Positions 7,840-16,948 are shown, numbered from the stretch's first letter. The stretch is DNA of 40,884 bases from Pseudomonas lundensis (GCF_001042985.1 NZ_JYKY01000034.1:1-40884), one strand, 5' to 3'. Notes: generated by a model from the sequence alone, not told the origin. Made by a program: numbers and translations.

Positions 7840-8658
7840 TCAGTGCTTCTGAGGCCGAAGGACAAAGCGCTCGATCGCCTGGGCAACACCGTCTTGCACA
7901 TTGGTGCCCGTGACATGGGTCGCCTTCAACTTGATGGCTTCGTCCGCTTGCCCCATGGCGATTGATAGCCCGGCCTTTTCGAACATCGCCGGGTCATTGC
8001 CCCCATCGCCAATGGCCATGGTCCGGGACAACGGCACATCCAGCATGTGCGCCAGCGCCACCAGGGCTTCGCCCTTGTTCGCCTTCGGCGCCGTGATATC
8101 GAGATAGAACGCCTGAGAACGGCTCGCCAGCGCCTTGCCTGCCAGTTCGTCGTGCAGGCGATCTTCAAGCTGGATCAACAATGGCGCGTCACGACTGGCG
8201 GCCACGATTTTGTCAACGCGCTCCAGGTGCGGCTCAAAACGGTCAACCACCACAGGGGCGTAGCCGAGTGCGCGCTGCTCATGATCCACCATCGGGCTGT
8301 CAGGATCGCGCAAATACCATTGATCATCAGCGAAGACCCACAGATCCACCGGGTAGGCTGACAACAGCTTCAAGCTCTGGCGTACCGCGTCTACCGGTAT
8401 GTGGTGCGACTTCAGGTACTGGCCATCTGCATCGACCAATACTCCGCCATTGAAGGCCGCCGTGGGCAAGATGATGCCCAACTGCTCGATCTGATCGCGC
8501 ATCGCGCGCGGCGGGCGCCCCGTGGCCAACGTGAAGAACACGCCAGCATCTTGCAGTTGCCTGACCGCCGCCACCGTGGCCTCACTCAGGGAGTGGTCCG
8601 GGCGCAGCAGGGTGCCGTCCATATCGCATAGCACCAGTTGGATTGAATCGGATTTCAC
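7840..8658 (-). CDS. Cof-type HAD-IIB phosphatase
   Basis: This is a haloacid-dehalogenase-superfamily phosphatase of 272 residues with a C2b cap. Motif I is CDMDGTLL (nucleophile Asp11, general acid Asp13), followed by TLATGRPPRAM and, at the C-terminus, KGEAL and IGDGGNDPAMF (motifs III/IV). The start is a GTG at 8658; no in-frame ATG is close. The gene begins 4 bases after the zwf stop, so it is the third gene of a gnd-zwf-cof operon. A sugar-phosphate substrate linked to the pentose phosphate branch is inferred from context. Confidence 0.88.
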   Translation of the reverse strand: MKSDSIQLVLCDMDGTLLRPDHSLSEATVAAVRQLQDAGVFFTLATGRPPRAMRDQIEQLGIILPTAAFNGGVLVDADGQYLKSHHIPVDAVRQSLKLLSAYPVDLWVFADDQWYLRDPDSPMVDHEQRALGYAPVVVDRFEPHLERVDKIVAASRDAPLLIQLEDRLHDELAGKALASRSQAFYLDITAPKANKGEALVALAHMLDVPLSRTMAIGDGGNDPAMFEKAGLSIAMGQADEAIKLKATHVTGTNVQDGVAQAIERFVLRPQKH

Positions 8659-8662
8659 GCGT

Positions 8663-10186
8663 TCATCCTATGTTCAGCCACACCCGGCCATCGCGGGCCA
8701 GCAGGTCTTTAGCTGCTTCAGGCCCATCTTCGCCAGCCCTGTAGGATTGGACTTCAGTGTGTTCGCGCCAGGCGTCCAAAAAGGGCTGCACGCCTCGCCA
8801 GCCGTTTTCGATGTTATCGGCGCGCTGGAACAGCGTCTGATCGCCCGTCAGGCAATCGTAAATCAACGTTTCGTAACCCGAAGAAGGCTGGATCTTGAAG
8901 AAATCCTTGTAGGCAAACCCCAACTCGATATTGGCCATTTTCAGGCCCGGTCCCGGACGCTTGGCCTGCAAGTCAAACCACATGCCTTCATTGGGCTGGA
9001 TCTGAATGCGCAAATAGTTGGGCTGCATGCGCTCAACGTCGGTATCACGAAACTGCGCATAAGGCGCAGGCTTGAAGCAAATGGCAATTTCCGTGTCCCG
9101 GGCACTCATACGCTTGCCGGTGCGCAGATAAAACGGCACACCCACCCAGCGCCAGTTATCGATCATCACTTTGAGAGCGACGTAGGTTTCCGTCGTGCTG
9201 TCGGGCGCCACATTGTTTTCTTCGCGGTAACCGGGCACTGGCTTACCGCCGGACTCCCCCTGGGTGTACTGCCCGCGCACTGAATATTTGCGCGCGTCTT
9301 CAATCGACCAGGGACGAATCGCGCCGATGACCTTGGCCTTTTCGCCCCGCACCGCGTCTGCGCCGAACGCGGCAGGTGGCTCCATGGCCACCATCGCCAA
9401 CAACTGAAACAGGTGATTGGGCAACATGTCGCGCAACGCACCCGTGTGTTCGTAAAAACTGCCACGTGTCTCGACCCCCACGGTTTCGGCCGCGGTGATC
9501 TGCACATGGTCAATGTAATGGTTGTTCCAAAAGGCCTCGAACAGCCCGTTGGAAAAGCGGCTGACCAAAATGTTCTGAACCGTCTCTTTGCCCAGGTAGT
9601 GGTCAATCCGGTAGATCTGCTTCTCGCTCATCACTCTTAGCAGGCAAGCGTTCAATGCCTGGGCTGTTTCGAGGTCCGAGCCAAAAGGTTTTTCAATCAC
9701 GACCCGGCGAAATGCATCCGGTGTTTCATTGAGCAACCCGCTGGCTCCCAGACGCTGCGCCACTTCACTGAAAAAGCGTGGCGCAGTGGCCAGGTAAAAC
9801 ACCGCATTGCCCGTGCCACTGGCGGCAATCTTCTGTTCCAGCGCCGCGTAGGTGCTGTCGTCCAAAAAGTCGCCCTGCACGTAACTGATGTTTTTTGCCA
9901 GCGAAGCCCATAACGCAGCATCCAAGCCATGACCATCAGGATGATCGACCTTGCTGGAGGCTTCCGTGCGAATGAAGTCCTCCAGTTTCTTGGCAAAGCC
10001 TTCATCACTGATCGCATTGTGGTCAACGCCCACAATGCGCAGGCCATCGTCCAGCAACCCGTCACGACTCAAGTTATACAGCGCGGGCATCAGCAAGCGC
10101 TTGACCAGGTCACCGTGCGCACCAAACAGAAACAGTGTGGTGGGCGGTGCCGGCTTGGCGTCGGGTTGGCTGGACAGGTCAGTCAT
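8663..10186 (-). CDS. zwf: Glucose-6-phosphate 1-dehydrogenase
   Basis: This enzyme oxidises glucose 6-phosphate to 6-phosphogluconolactone, feeding the Entner-Doudoroff and oxidative pentose phosphate routes and making NAD(P)H. The 507-residue length is normal. A nucleotide-binding GAHGDL motif lies at about 22-27 and the active-site signature RIDHYLGKE at about 192-200. The ATG overlaps the end of gnd by 4 bases, implying translational coupling, and the Cof phosphatase follows after 4 bases. No pgl or edd gene is adjacent, so this may not be the only zwf in the genome. Confidence 0.95.
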   Translation of the reverse strand: MTDLSSQPDAKPAPPTTLFLFGAHGDLVKRLLMPALYNLSRDGLLDDGLRIVGVDHNAISDEGFAKKLEDFIRTEASSKVDHPDGHGLDAALWASLAKNISYVQGDFLDDSTYAALEQKIAASGTGNAVFYLATAPRFFSEVAQRLGASGLLNETPDAFRRVVIEKPFGSDLETAQALNACLLRVMSEKQIYRIDHYLGKETVQNILVSRFSNGLFEAFWNNHYIDHVQITAAETVGVETRGSFYEHTGALRDMLPNHLFQLLAMVAMEPPAAFGADAVRGEKAKVIGAIRPWSIEDARKYSVRGQYTQGESGGKPVPGYREENNVAPDSTTETYVALKVMIDNWRWVGVPFYLRTGKRMSARDTEIAICFKPAPYAQFRDTDVERMQPNYLRIQIQPNEGMWFDLQAKRPGPGLKMANIELGFAYKDFFKIQPSSGYETLIYDCLTGDQTLFQRADNIENGWRGVQPFLDAWREHTEVQSYRAGEDGPEAAKDLLARDGRVWLNIG

Positions 10187-11163
10187 TTTTTAGGGGTCTC
10201 AACGTGGCCGCCGAAACCAAAGCGCATGGCCGACAACATTTTGTCGCCATACAGGCTTTGCTGACGGGAGCTGTAACGGGCAAACAATGCGCTCGACAGT
10301 ACAGGAACCGGCGTCGATTGCTCCATGGCCGCTTCGATGGTCCAGCGACCTTCGCCGCTGTCAGCCACCGCACCCGAGAAACCGTCCAGCGGTGCGTCGG
10401 TGGCCAGAGCATCGGCTGTCAGGTCCAGCAACCAGGACGACACCACGCTGCCACGGCGCCAGACTTCAGCGATATCGGCCAGGTTGAGATCAAAGCGCTG
10501 GTCTTCCGGCAAGTTTTCAGAAGCCTTCATTTTCATCACGTTGAAGCCTTCGGCATAAGCCTGCATCAGGCCGTACTCGATACCGTTGTGGACCATTTTC
10601 ACGAAGTGACCGGAACCTGCCGGGCCTGCATGGATGTAGCCACGTTCGGCACGGTCATCGTCAGACACACGGTCTTTGGTACGCGGGATGTCTCCCATGC
10701 CCGGCGCCAGCGTGGCGAACAACGGGTCGAGGTGCTTAACCACCGCCGTGTCACCGCCGATCATCATGCAGTAACCGCGCTCCAGGCCCCACACACCGCC
10801 CGACGTGCCGACATCCACATAACGGATGCCTTTTGCGGCCAGCGATGCGGCCCGACGGATGTCATCTTTATAGAACGTGTTGCCACCGTCGATGATGATG
10901 TCATCGGCGTCGAGCAGTTGGCTCAAGGTCTCGATGGTGTCTTCGGTCGGTGCACCGGAAGGCAGCATCACCCACACTGCACGTGGCTTGGACAGGCCGT
11001 CGACCAGCGCCTGAAGGTCGGCAACACCGGTTGCACCGTCCTTTTCCAGCGCGCTGACGAAATCGGTATTGCGGTCAAAAACCACGGTGGTATGCCCATT
11101 GAGCATCAGACGCCGTGCGATATTACCGCCCATACGGCCCAATCCAATAATTCCCAACTGCAT
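10183..11163 (-). CDS. gnd: 6-phosphogluconate dehydrogenase (decarboxylating), short form
   Basis: This enzyme converts 6-phosphogluconate to ribulose 5-phosphate and CO2. At 326 residues it belongs to the short family (YqeC/GntZ type) rather than the 468-residue E. coli type. The Rossmann motif is GLGRMGGN, and an acidic residue in VVFDRN at the end of beta-2 suggests preference for NAD+. The catalytic region GPAGSGHFVKMVHNGIEYG is intact. The ATG at 11163 has GGAG about nine bases upstream; the open frame extends 7 codons further, but without reason to use it. First gene of the gnd-zwf-cof operon. Confidence 0.93.
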   Translation of the reverse strand: MQLGIIGLGRMGGNIARRLMLNGHTTVVFDRNTDFVSALEKDGATGVADLQALVDGLSKPRAVWVMLPSGAPTEDTIETLSQLLDADDIIIDGGNTFYKDDIRRAASLAAKGIRYVDVGTSGGVWGLERGYCMMIGGDTAVVKHLDPLFATLAPGMGDIPRTKDRVSDDDRAERGYIHAGPAGSGHFVKMVHNGIEYGLMQAYAEGFNVMKMKASENLPEDQRFDLNLADIAEVWRRGSVVSSWLLDLTADALATDAPLDGFSGAVADSGEGRWTIEAAMEQSTPVPVLSSALFARYSSRQQSLYGDKMLSAMRFGFGGHVETPKK

Positions 11164-11454
11164 GTACTGATGCTCCAAACACAAAATAAAAAAGGGTTAC
11201 AACACTCTAGTGCAGCGATGCGTAAAGTGCCTCGCTGAGGATTAGTCCTAGCGCATGGCGCATAGTTTCGCACATGAGAGGTAACAGATTCCCTATTCAA
11301 TACGTTCTGGCGACGGACGAAGGCACGCGGACAACAAAAAATATAAAAGTTCACTTCCCCGACAAAAGAAATCACAATTCACCCCGGCAGTGACCCACGA
11401 CCCGTAGCGGGCCGTTCGGGTACTCGATCGAAGATGTCAAGAAAGAGGTGAACC

Positions 11455-11637
11455 ATGACCACAGTACTGTCCGCACGACCCGCGCAAACCCTCTATGTCA
11501 CGATCCGTCGTGATGAGTTGCGTCAGCTCAAGGACGACAACGCGCAGTTACTGCAACAGGTCGAGCACTTGCGCCAGCAACTGGCCCTCGGCCAATCGCC
11601 TCTTTCCCTGACACGCTCAGCCGCTCACCTGAACTGA
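11455..11637 (+). CDS. Small coiled-coil protein, unknown function (possibly DUF6026)
   Basis: This is a 60-residue protein with a good AGAGGTG ribosome binding site and an ATG start. Residues 17-45 are rich in Leu, Gln, Glu and Arg with heptad spacing (RRDELRQLKD, then QVEHLRQQLA), so a short coiled coil is likely. No signal peptide is present. It resembles a small family I recall from pseudomonads, which I believe is DUF6026, but this is not certain. It lies about 170 bases before cptA on the same strand. Confidence 0.75.
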   Translation: MTTVLSARPAQTLYVTIRRDELRQLKDDNAQLLQQVEHLRQQLALGQSPLSLTRSAAHLN

Positions 11638-11805
11638 CACCCGCCTGCCATGGCGAGTGAATGCTCGCCATTTCGCGACAAAGTTTTCACATCCCCTTGT
11701 TGATACTTCAACGCTCGAAGGCTGCTCAACGCTTGATGCAGCGCTGACGCGTTGGCCACGCCTTGCTGCGCCAACCATCCAAGTGGTTATCAGCTGGAGC
11801 GCTGT

Positions 11806-13548
11806 ATGGGGATGTTTAAACGCGATGCCACCTCGGCTAAAGGGTTCGACTGGGCAGGCCTGGGCTGGCTGTTTCTGTTCTTCTGGTACTTTTCCGGCAT
11901 CACTCAACTGTTGATCCAGCTGACCGGCACCTCGGGCTTTTCCGGCTTCCGTCAGGCCTTCGTCATGAGCGCAATCTGGCTGGCCCCGATGCTGCTCTTC
12001 CCCGCCCGCACTCGCGTGCTCGCGGCGATTATTGGCGTTGTGTTGTGGGCTTGCTCCCTGGCCAGCCTCGGCTATTTCTTCATCTATCAGCAGGAATTTT
12101 CCCAAAGCGTCATCTTCATCATGTTCGAATCGAACATCTCTGAAGCGGGCGAGTACCTGACCCAGTACTTTGCCTGGTGGATGGTACTGGCCTTCCTGGC
12201 ACATACCGCCGTGGCCGTATTCCTGTGGACGCGTTTAAGGCCGGTGTACCTGCCCCGCGTCCAGGCATGGGCCGCCGCCGTCGGTATTCTGGTCGCCGTC
12301 GTGGGTTACCCGCTGATCAAGCAAACGCTCAAGCACGACACCCTGGCCGCTGCGATGGAAAGCTTTGAAAGCCGCGTCGAACCTGCGGTGCCATGGCAGA
12401 TGGTAGTGGCGTATCGCCGTTACCTTGAGCAACTGGACAGCATGCAGGGCATGTTGGCCAGCGCCAGCAAAATCCCGCCGTTGACCCATCTCAAGGACAG
12501 TGAAGCGGGCAAGCCTGCCACGCTGGTGCTGGTCATCGGCGAGTCAACCAACCGCCAGCGCATGAGCCTGTATGGCTACAACCGCAAAACCACGCCCAAC
12601 CTCGACGAACTGCGCGATCAGCTGTCGATTTTCGACAACGTCGTGACCCCGCGTCCGTACACCATCGAGGCCTTGCAACAAGTACTGACGTTTGCGGACG
12701 AAGAAAACCCGGACCTGTACCTGAGCACGCCGTCGCTGGTCAGTGTGATGAAGCAGGCGGGCTACAAAACCTTCTGGGTGACCAACCAGCAGACCATGAC
12801 CAAGCGCAACACCATGCTCACCACCTTCTCCGAGCAAGCGGACGAACAGGTCTACCTCAACAACAACCGCAATCAGAACGCCCGTCAGTACGATGGCGAC
12901 GTGCTGGAGCCGTTCTCGAAAATCCTCGCCGACAGCGCACCGCGAAAACTGATCGTGGTTCACTTGCTGGGCACCCACATGAGCTACCAGTACCGTTACC
13001 CGCCCAGCTTCGACACATTTACTGACCGCACAGGTGTGCCCGCGGGTCTGACGGACGATCAGGTGCCGACCTACAACAGTTACGACAATGCGGTGCTGTA
13101 CAACGATTTCGTGGTGTCGAGCCTGATCAAGGACTTCGCCAAGACCGATCCCAACGGTTTCCTGCTGTACCTGTCCGACCACGGCGAAGACGTGTTCGAC
13201 TCGGTCGGCCACAGCACGCTGGGGCGCAACGAAGCCAAACCGACGGCTCCGATGTACACCATTCCCTTCATGGCCTGGGCCTCACCGAAATGGCGTGAAA
13301 ACCACCCATGGAATTTCACCCGTGACCTGAGTCGCCCGTACAGCAGCTCGCAATTCATTCACACCTGGAGCGACCTGGCCGGGTTGTCCGCCGATGAGCT
13401 GGACGACAAGAAAAGCCTGGTCAGCGATCAATTCGTGGCCCGCCCGCAACTGATCGGCGACCCCTACTCGCGTCCGCAAAAAGCCTTGATCGACTTCAGC
13501 CTGATCAAACCCAAACACCCGGCTCCCGGTGAAATCGCCAAGCAATAA
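11806..13548 (+). CDS. cptA: Phosphoethanolamine transferase CptA
   Basis: This is an inner-membrane enzyme with a periplasmic catalytic domain. In E. coli and Salmonella CptA adds phosphoethanolamine to the LPS core. From the ATG at 11806 it has 580 residues, close to the 577 of E. coli. Five hydrophobic helices occupy roughly the first 170 residues. The sulfatase-like domain contains the nucleophile threonine in VIGESTNRQRMSLYGY, SRPYTIE-like PRPYTIEALQQ, HLLGTH and the metal-binding DHGED. GGAG lies 6 bases before the ATG; an alternative ATG two codons later has poorer spacing. Homology to E. coli CptA runs the full length. A terminator follows at once. Confidence 0.93.
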   Translation: MGMFKRDATSAKGFDWAGLGWLFLFFWYFSGITQLLIQLTGTSGFSGFRQAFVMSAIWLAPMLLFPARTRVLAAIIGVVLWACSLASLGYFFIYQQEFSQSVIFIMFESNISEAGEYLTQYFAWWMVLAFLAHTAVAVFLWTRLRPVYLPRVQAWAAAVGILVAVVGYPLIKQTLKHDTLAAAMESFESRVEPAVPWQMVVAYRRYLEQLDSMQGMLASASKIPPLTHLKDSEAGKPATLVLVIGESTNRQRMSLYGYNRKTTPNLDELRDQLSIFDNVVTPRPYTIEALQQVLTFADEENPDLYLSTPSLVSVMKQAGYKTFWVTNQQTMTKRNTMLTTFSEQADEQVYLNNNRNQNARQYDGDVLEPFSKILADSAPRKLIVVHLLGTHMSYQYRYPPSFDTFTDRTGVPAGLTDDQVPTYNSYDNAVLYNDFVVSSLIKDFAKTDPNGFLLYLSDHGEDVFDSVGHSTLGRNEAKPTAPMYTIPFMAWASPKWRENHPWNFTRDLSRPYSSSQFIHTWSDLAGLSADELDDKKSLVSDQFVARPQLIGDPYSRPQKALIDFSLIKPKHPAPGEIAKQ

Positions 13549-13556
13549 CCCCCGCC

Positions 13557-13587
13557 ACGAGGCGGCCCGACCGCCTCGTTGACTTTC
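13557..13587 (+). terminator. Intrinsic terminator after cptA
   Basis: A 9-bp perfect stem ACGAGGCGG / CCGCCTCGT with a 5-base loop is followed by TGACTTTC. The T-run is modest. The end of the 3' arm shares bases with the -35 box of the next promoter. Confidence 0.65.
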
Positions 13588-13606
13588 AGTTGCGCCAAGA
13601 CATAAT
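13579..13606 (+). promoter_or_regulatory. Candidate sigma-70 promoter for the TonB-dependent receptor
   Basis: TTGACT (13579-13584), a 16-bp spacer and CATAAT (13601-13606) would start transcription near 13613, giving a leader of about 87 bases. No convincing 19-bp Fur box is seen, only a loose GAAAT-N6-ATTTC dyad just downstream. Confidence 0.45.
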
Positions 13607-13641
13607 TTGAAATAAGAACATTTCCCATTTGGCTAATTTGC

Positions 13642-13690
13642 CTCCTTATCGCTCGTTTTATGTGAACCACTTCACAACAACGATAAGGAG
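13642..13690 (+). promoter_or_regulatory. Leader hairpin that buries the receptor's ribosome binding site
   Basis: CTCCTTATCG (13642-13651) pairs perfectly with CGATAAGGAG (13681-13690), which contains the AAGGAG ribosome binding site of the receptor gene. A second small hairpin, TGTGAA / TTCACA (13661-13676, 4-base loop), lies inside the 29-base loop. Folding of the leader would mask the translation start, so regulation by an RNA, a protein or temperature is possible. Confidence 0.6.
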
Positions 13691-13699
13691 CCGACAGCC

Positions 13700-15946
13700 A
13701 TGTACGCGCCCAAACCCCGTCCCGTCACGTTCGCCCTCGGCCTGCTTGGCAGTGTTTTCACCGCCCAACTGCTGGCAGCGCCCGAGGCCGAAAAGGATGA
13801 GCCAGCCCCATCCCCCACGCTGGAACTCCCCAAAACCAGCATCACCGCCCAGGGATTAGGCGCCATCACTGAGCACACAGGCGCTTACACCACCGGTTCT
13901 ACCAATACCGCCACCCGGCTTAACCTGAGCATTCGCGACACCCCGCAGTCGGTTTCGGTGGTCACCCGTCAGGAAATGGACGACTTCAACCTCAACACCC
14001 TCACCGAAGCGATGCGCCATACCACCGGCGTGGTGGTGCAACACAACGACACAGATCGCGTCAGTTATTCATCCCGGGGCTATTCCATCCAGAACTTTCA
14101 AATCGACGGGATGCTCAACACATTCAGCAACATGAAAACCGACGCCGACACGATCATTTATGACCGCATCGAGCTGGTGCGCGGCGCCACGGGCCTGACC
14201 ACCGGTGCGGGTGATCCGTCCGCCACTATCAACATGATCCGCAAGCGCCCGACTCATGAACTGGCCGCCAAAGTGGGCGTCAGTGGCGGTAGTTACGACG
14301 ACTATTACAGCTACGTGGATGTCGGCGGTCCATTGGGCCTTGACGGCCGTTTGCGCGGCCGCAGCGTACTGGCCTACCGTGACGCCAAGTCCTTTCGCGA
14401 TCACTACGCCCTCAAACGAGAAGTGGCCTACGGCATTCTTGAAGCCGACCTCACCGACGACACCACCCTCTCGGTGGGTTATGACTACTTCAACAAAGAG
14501 GTCCAGGGCACATCCTGGGGCACATTGCCCTATTGGAATGGCGCAGGGGGAAAAGCCGGGCTGGGCCGTGCAACCAATTGGGTAGCGCCCTGGAGTTCAT
14601 GGCCCAAACAAGACAAAACGGCGTTTGCCACGCTGGATCAACGTCTATTCAGCGACTGGCGCCTCAAAGCGGCTTACACCCATCGCATCAGCAGTACAGA
14701 CGGCAGTGTTTATTACGCCGGGGGCGGTTTTCCGCAAGCCGATGGCACGGGCATGCAGGCCTATACCAAGCACATGACGGGCGACGAATCCATGACCGCC
14801 ATGGACATCAATATTTCAGGCACGTACCCGCTGTTCGGTCGCGATCACGAGCTGATGTTTGGCTACGGGGAGGCAACGTTCGTCAATACCTCGCCCTGGT
14901 TAATTGATCGCAACCCGGAAGGTTACATACAGGTGCCCGACTGGCAGAACCTGAGCAACGTGCCCAAATTCCAGGACATCAACACCGGGCTGGAGCAAAG
15001 CCGGGACACCACCCAGCAAAAAGCCGGGTACCTGGCAACACGCTTTAACCTCAGCGATCAATGGCACGCGGTGCTGGGCACGCGTTACGGCAGCTGGAAA
15101 GGCACCAACCTCAACAAGGAATACGACGAAACCACGTACCGACTGACCCAAAAAAACAAAGTCACCCAACTGCATAACGACATGCTCACCCCGTACGCCG
15201 GGCTACTCTATGACTTCACCGAGCACCTCACGGCCTACGTGAGCTACACCGATATTTTCAAACCGTCCGAAGAGAAAACCATCAACAAGACTTACCTTGA
15301 GCCGGTGGTCGGCAGTAACTACGAAGTGGGCCTCAAGGGCAGCTTTCTGCAAGAACGGTTGAATCTCTCGAGCGCCGTGTTCTGGAGCACGCAAGACAAC
15401 GTACCTGTGATAGATGACTCCGTGCCCCGCGGCCCGAATGGCGAGGAATATTACAAATCAGCCGGCAAAGGCAACAAGATCAAGGGCTTTGAAATAGAAC
15501 TGGCCGGAGAAGTCATGCGCGACTGGAACATGATGGCCGGTTACACCTACACCCATTCGCGGGACAGTGAAGGTCAACGCCTTAACAGTGCATCGCCGTT
15601 AAACCTGTTCAAGCTCTCAAGCACCTATCGGCTGCCCGGCCAATGGCGAGCCCTGACAGTGGGTGCGGCCGTAAACTGGCAAAGCGACATATTCCGTGAG
15701 GCTTGGCGCCCAACCGGTGGCAAAGATGAAAAGGGCGAGCCGATTACCGTCGCCGATACCATCACTCAAAAGTCCTACACCCTGGTGGATCTGATGGCCC
15801 GCTACGAATTCGACAAACACCTGTCGGCCACACTGAACGTCAAAAACCTGTTCGATCAGAAGTACTACGACAATGTCGGCTTTTATAACGGAGTGTTCTG
15901 GGGGGATCCCCGTACCGTCAACCTGGGGATTGAATGGAAGCTTTAG
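13700..15946 (+). CDS. TonB-dependent siderophore receptor
   Basis: This is an outer-membrane ferric-siderophore receptor of 748 residues. The signal peptide ends near AQLLAA (about residue 28). The plug domain starts near residue 70 (NLSIRDTPQSVSVVTRQEM) and contains YSIQNFQIDGM and the GDPSATINMIRKRP motif; a 22-strand barrel follows, ending in an aromatic-basic tail (IEWKL). There is no N-terminal signalling (STN) domain as in FpvA, so it should not act through an anti-sigma factor. It looks most like FhuE/FpvA-type hydroxamate receptors; the siderophore is not determined. The gene stands alone about 10 kb from the pvd cluster. Its ribosome binding site is buried in a leader hairpin. Confidence 0.9.
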   Translation: MYAPKPRPVTFALGLLGSVFTAQLLAAPEAEKDEPAPSPTLELPKTSITAQGLGAITEHTGAYTTGSTNTATRLNLSIRDTPQSVSVVTRQEMDDFNLNTLTEAMRHTTGVVVQHNDTDRVSYSSRGYSIQNFQIDGMLNTFSNMKTDADTIIYDRIELVRGATGLTTGAGDPSATINMIRKRPTHELAAKVGVSGGSYDDYYSYVDVGGPLGLDGRLRGRSVLAYRDAKSFRDHYALKREVAYGILEADLTDDTTLSVGYDYFNKEVQGTSWGTLPYWNGAGGKAGLGRATNWVAPWSSWPKQDKTAFATLDQRLFSDWRLKAAYTHRISSTDGSVYYAGGGFPQADGTGMQAYTKHMTGDESMTAMDINISGTYPLFGRDHELMFGYGEATFVNTSPWLIDRNPEGYIQVPDWQNLSNVPKFQDINTGLEQSRDTTQQKAGYLATRFNLSDQWHAVLGTRYGSWKGTNLNKEYDETTYRLTQKNKVTQLHNDMLTPYAGLLYDFTEHLTAYVSYTDIFKPSEEKTINKTYLEPVVGSNYEVGLKGSFLQERLNLSSAVFWSTQDNVPVIDDSVPRGPNGEEYYKSAGKGNKIKGFEIELAGEVMRDWNMMAGYTYTHSRDSEGQRLNSASPLNLFKLSSTYRLPGQWRALTVGAAVNWQSDIFREAWRPTGGKDEKGEPITVADTITQKSYTLVDLMARYEFDKHLSATLNVKNLFDQKYYDNVGFYNGVFWGDPRTVNLGIEWKL

Positions 15947-15985
15947 CCCGCCCGTCGTAGGCAGCGGGCAACGCAGGGCACCAAC

Positions 15986-16006
15986 GGGGCTGGCGCCAGC
16001 CGCCCC
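15986..16006. repeat. GC-rich palindrome after the receptor gene
   Basis: GGGGCTGGCGCCAGCCGCCCC (shown by its core GGCTGGCGCCAGCC at 15988-16001) is self-complementary and lies between the receptor and the convergent GNAT gene. No T-run follows on either strand, so it is only a weak candidate terminator. Confidence 0.35.
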
Positions 16007-16061
16007 GGGCAATTCATATGCGGCTCGCCGGGCACCCGCCTGAAGCCACCGGCGGCAAGCC

Positions 16062-16547
16062 TTACAAGTATTTATTCCAGAACAGCATGCGCCCGTGCGC
16101 CGGATTCAGTTGGCCTTCGCTAAAGCCAAACTTGCGATAGGAGCCCTGAGCCACCGGATTGCCTTCCAGCACTTCGAGGGTGATTTTGCAGCAACCGCGC
16201 TCACGGGCGATGGCTTCAACTTTCTCAAGCATGTGCTGGCTCAAGCCCAGCCCCCGATAGGTATCGACCACCGACACGTCGTGAACGTTGACCAGCGGCT
16301 TACCGGCGAAGGTGGAAAACCCTTCGAAGCAGTTGATCAATCCCGCGGCCTGGCCGCCTACAAAGGCCAGCACGCTGAACGCATGCGGGCGCTTGGCCAG
16401 TTCAGCGGGCAACGCTTGAAGAACCGCATCCGATAAGGCTTCACCGCCCCCCATCGGGTCCCGGGCGTAATGGTTGAGCACATCCCTGACGGCCTGTGCG
16501 TGTACAGGATTCAAATAGTCCGCTTGCACCACAACGACGTCTGACAT
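16062..16547 (-). CDS. GNAT family N-acetyltransferase
   Basis: This is a 161-residue acetyl-CoA-dependent transferase. The acetyl-CoA pyrophosphate-binding motif is YRGLGLSQHML (Q/R-x-x-G-x-G/A type), and motif B follows with ITLEVLEGNPVAQGSYRKFGF. The ATG at 16547 has a strong AAGGAG about ten bases upstream. Substrate unknown; neighbours give no hint. It is convergent with the receptor gene. Confidence 0.88.
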   Translation of the reverse strand: MSDVVVVQADYLNPVHAQAVRDVLNHYARDPMGGGEALSDAVLQALPAELAKRPHAFSVLAFVGGQAAGLINCFEGFSTFAGKPLVNVHDVSVVDTYRGLGLSQHMLEKVEAIARERGCCKITLEVLEGNPVAQGSYRKFGFSEGQLNPAHGRMLFWNKYL

Positions 16548-16666
16548 GCCACCGGCTCCTTTATGAACGCGCTTAAGAAGCCCCGGACATTAACGGGCCA
16601 ACCTCAGCCCGCCAAGCCTGACGTGGTGTCCGGCACGTCAATGCTCTGCATCAACGCGTTGACCCG

Positions 16667-16948
16667 TTATGCAACGTCATGGGCACTGGCATACACCAGC
16701 ACGTGTTTGTATTGCGGGTGCTCCTTGCAGGCGTCGGGTCGATCAAAACCCGCAGCGGCCGCCATGCGTTGACTGATCAGCAACACATCAAACGCATGTT
16801 TCTCGGCATCCCCGAGCCCCAGCAGGGCTTCAATCCGGTCCAGTGGCGCAATGCGGAAATAGCCCAAACCGTTAAGCGCCCTCTCTATCTTCAGAGCCTC
16901 TTTTCGCTCTGCGTCGGCGATCAAGATTCGCAATGATTTCGTTGGCAT
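16667..16948 (-). CDS. Receiver-like protein, shortened at the C-terminus
   Basis: This 93-residue protein starts like a response-regulator receiver domain (SLRILIADAERKEALKIERAL, shown in part) and reaches the fourth strand (HVLVYAS), where it stops at a TAA. A normal receiver is about 120 residues. It lacks the usual DD pair and a clear phospho-acceptor Asp-x-x-x-P. Reading past the TAA the frame stays open for 20 more codons of protein-like sequence to a TGA at 16604. The gene follows the hybrid kinase gene by 118 bases on the same strand and may belong to that signalling unit. It may be degenerate or naturally short. Confidence 0.6.
   Translation of the reverse strand: MPTKSLRILIADAERKEALKIERALNGLGYFRIAPLDRIEALLGLGDAEKHAFDVLLISQRMAAAAGFDRPDACKEHPQYKHVLVYASAHDVA

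Noticed and set aside
10135..11238. 367-codon plus-strand open frame opposite gnd
   Set aside because: It overlaps gnd fully and shows no family resemblance; gnd is certain.
13601..13640. Fur box before the siderophore receptor
   Set aside because: Only a loose GAAAT-N6-ATTTC dyad is visible, with too few matches to the 19-bp consensus.
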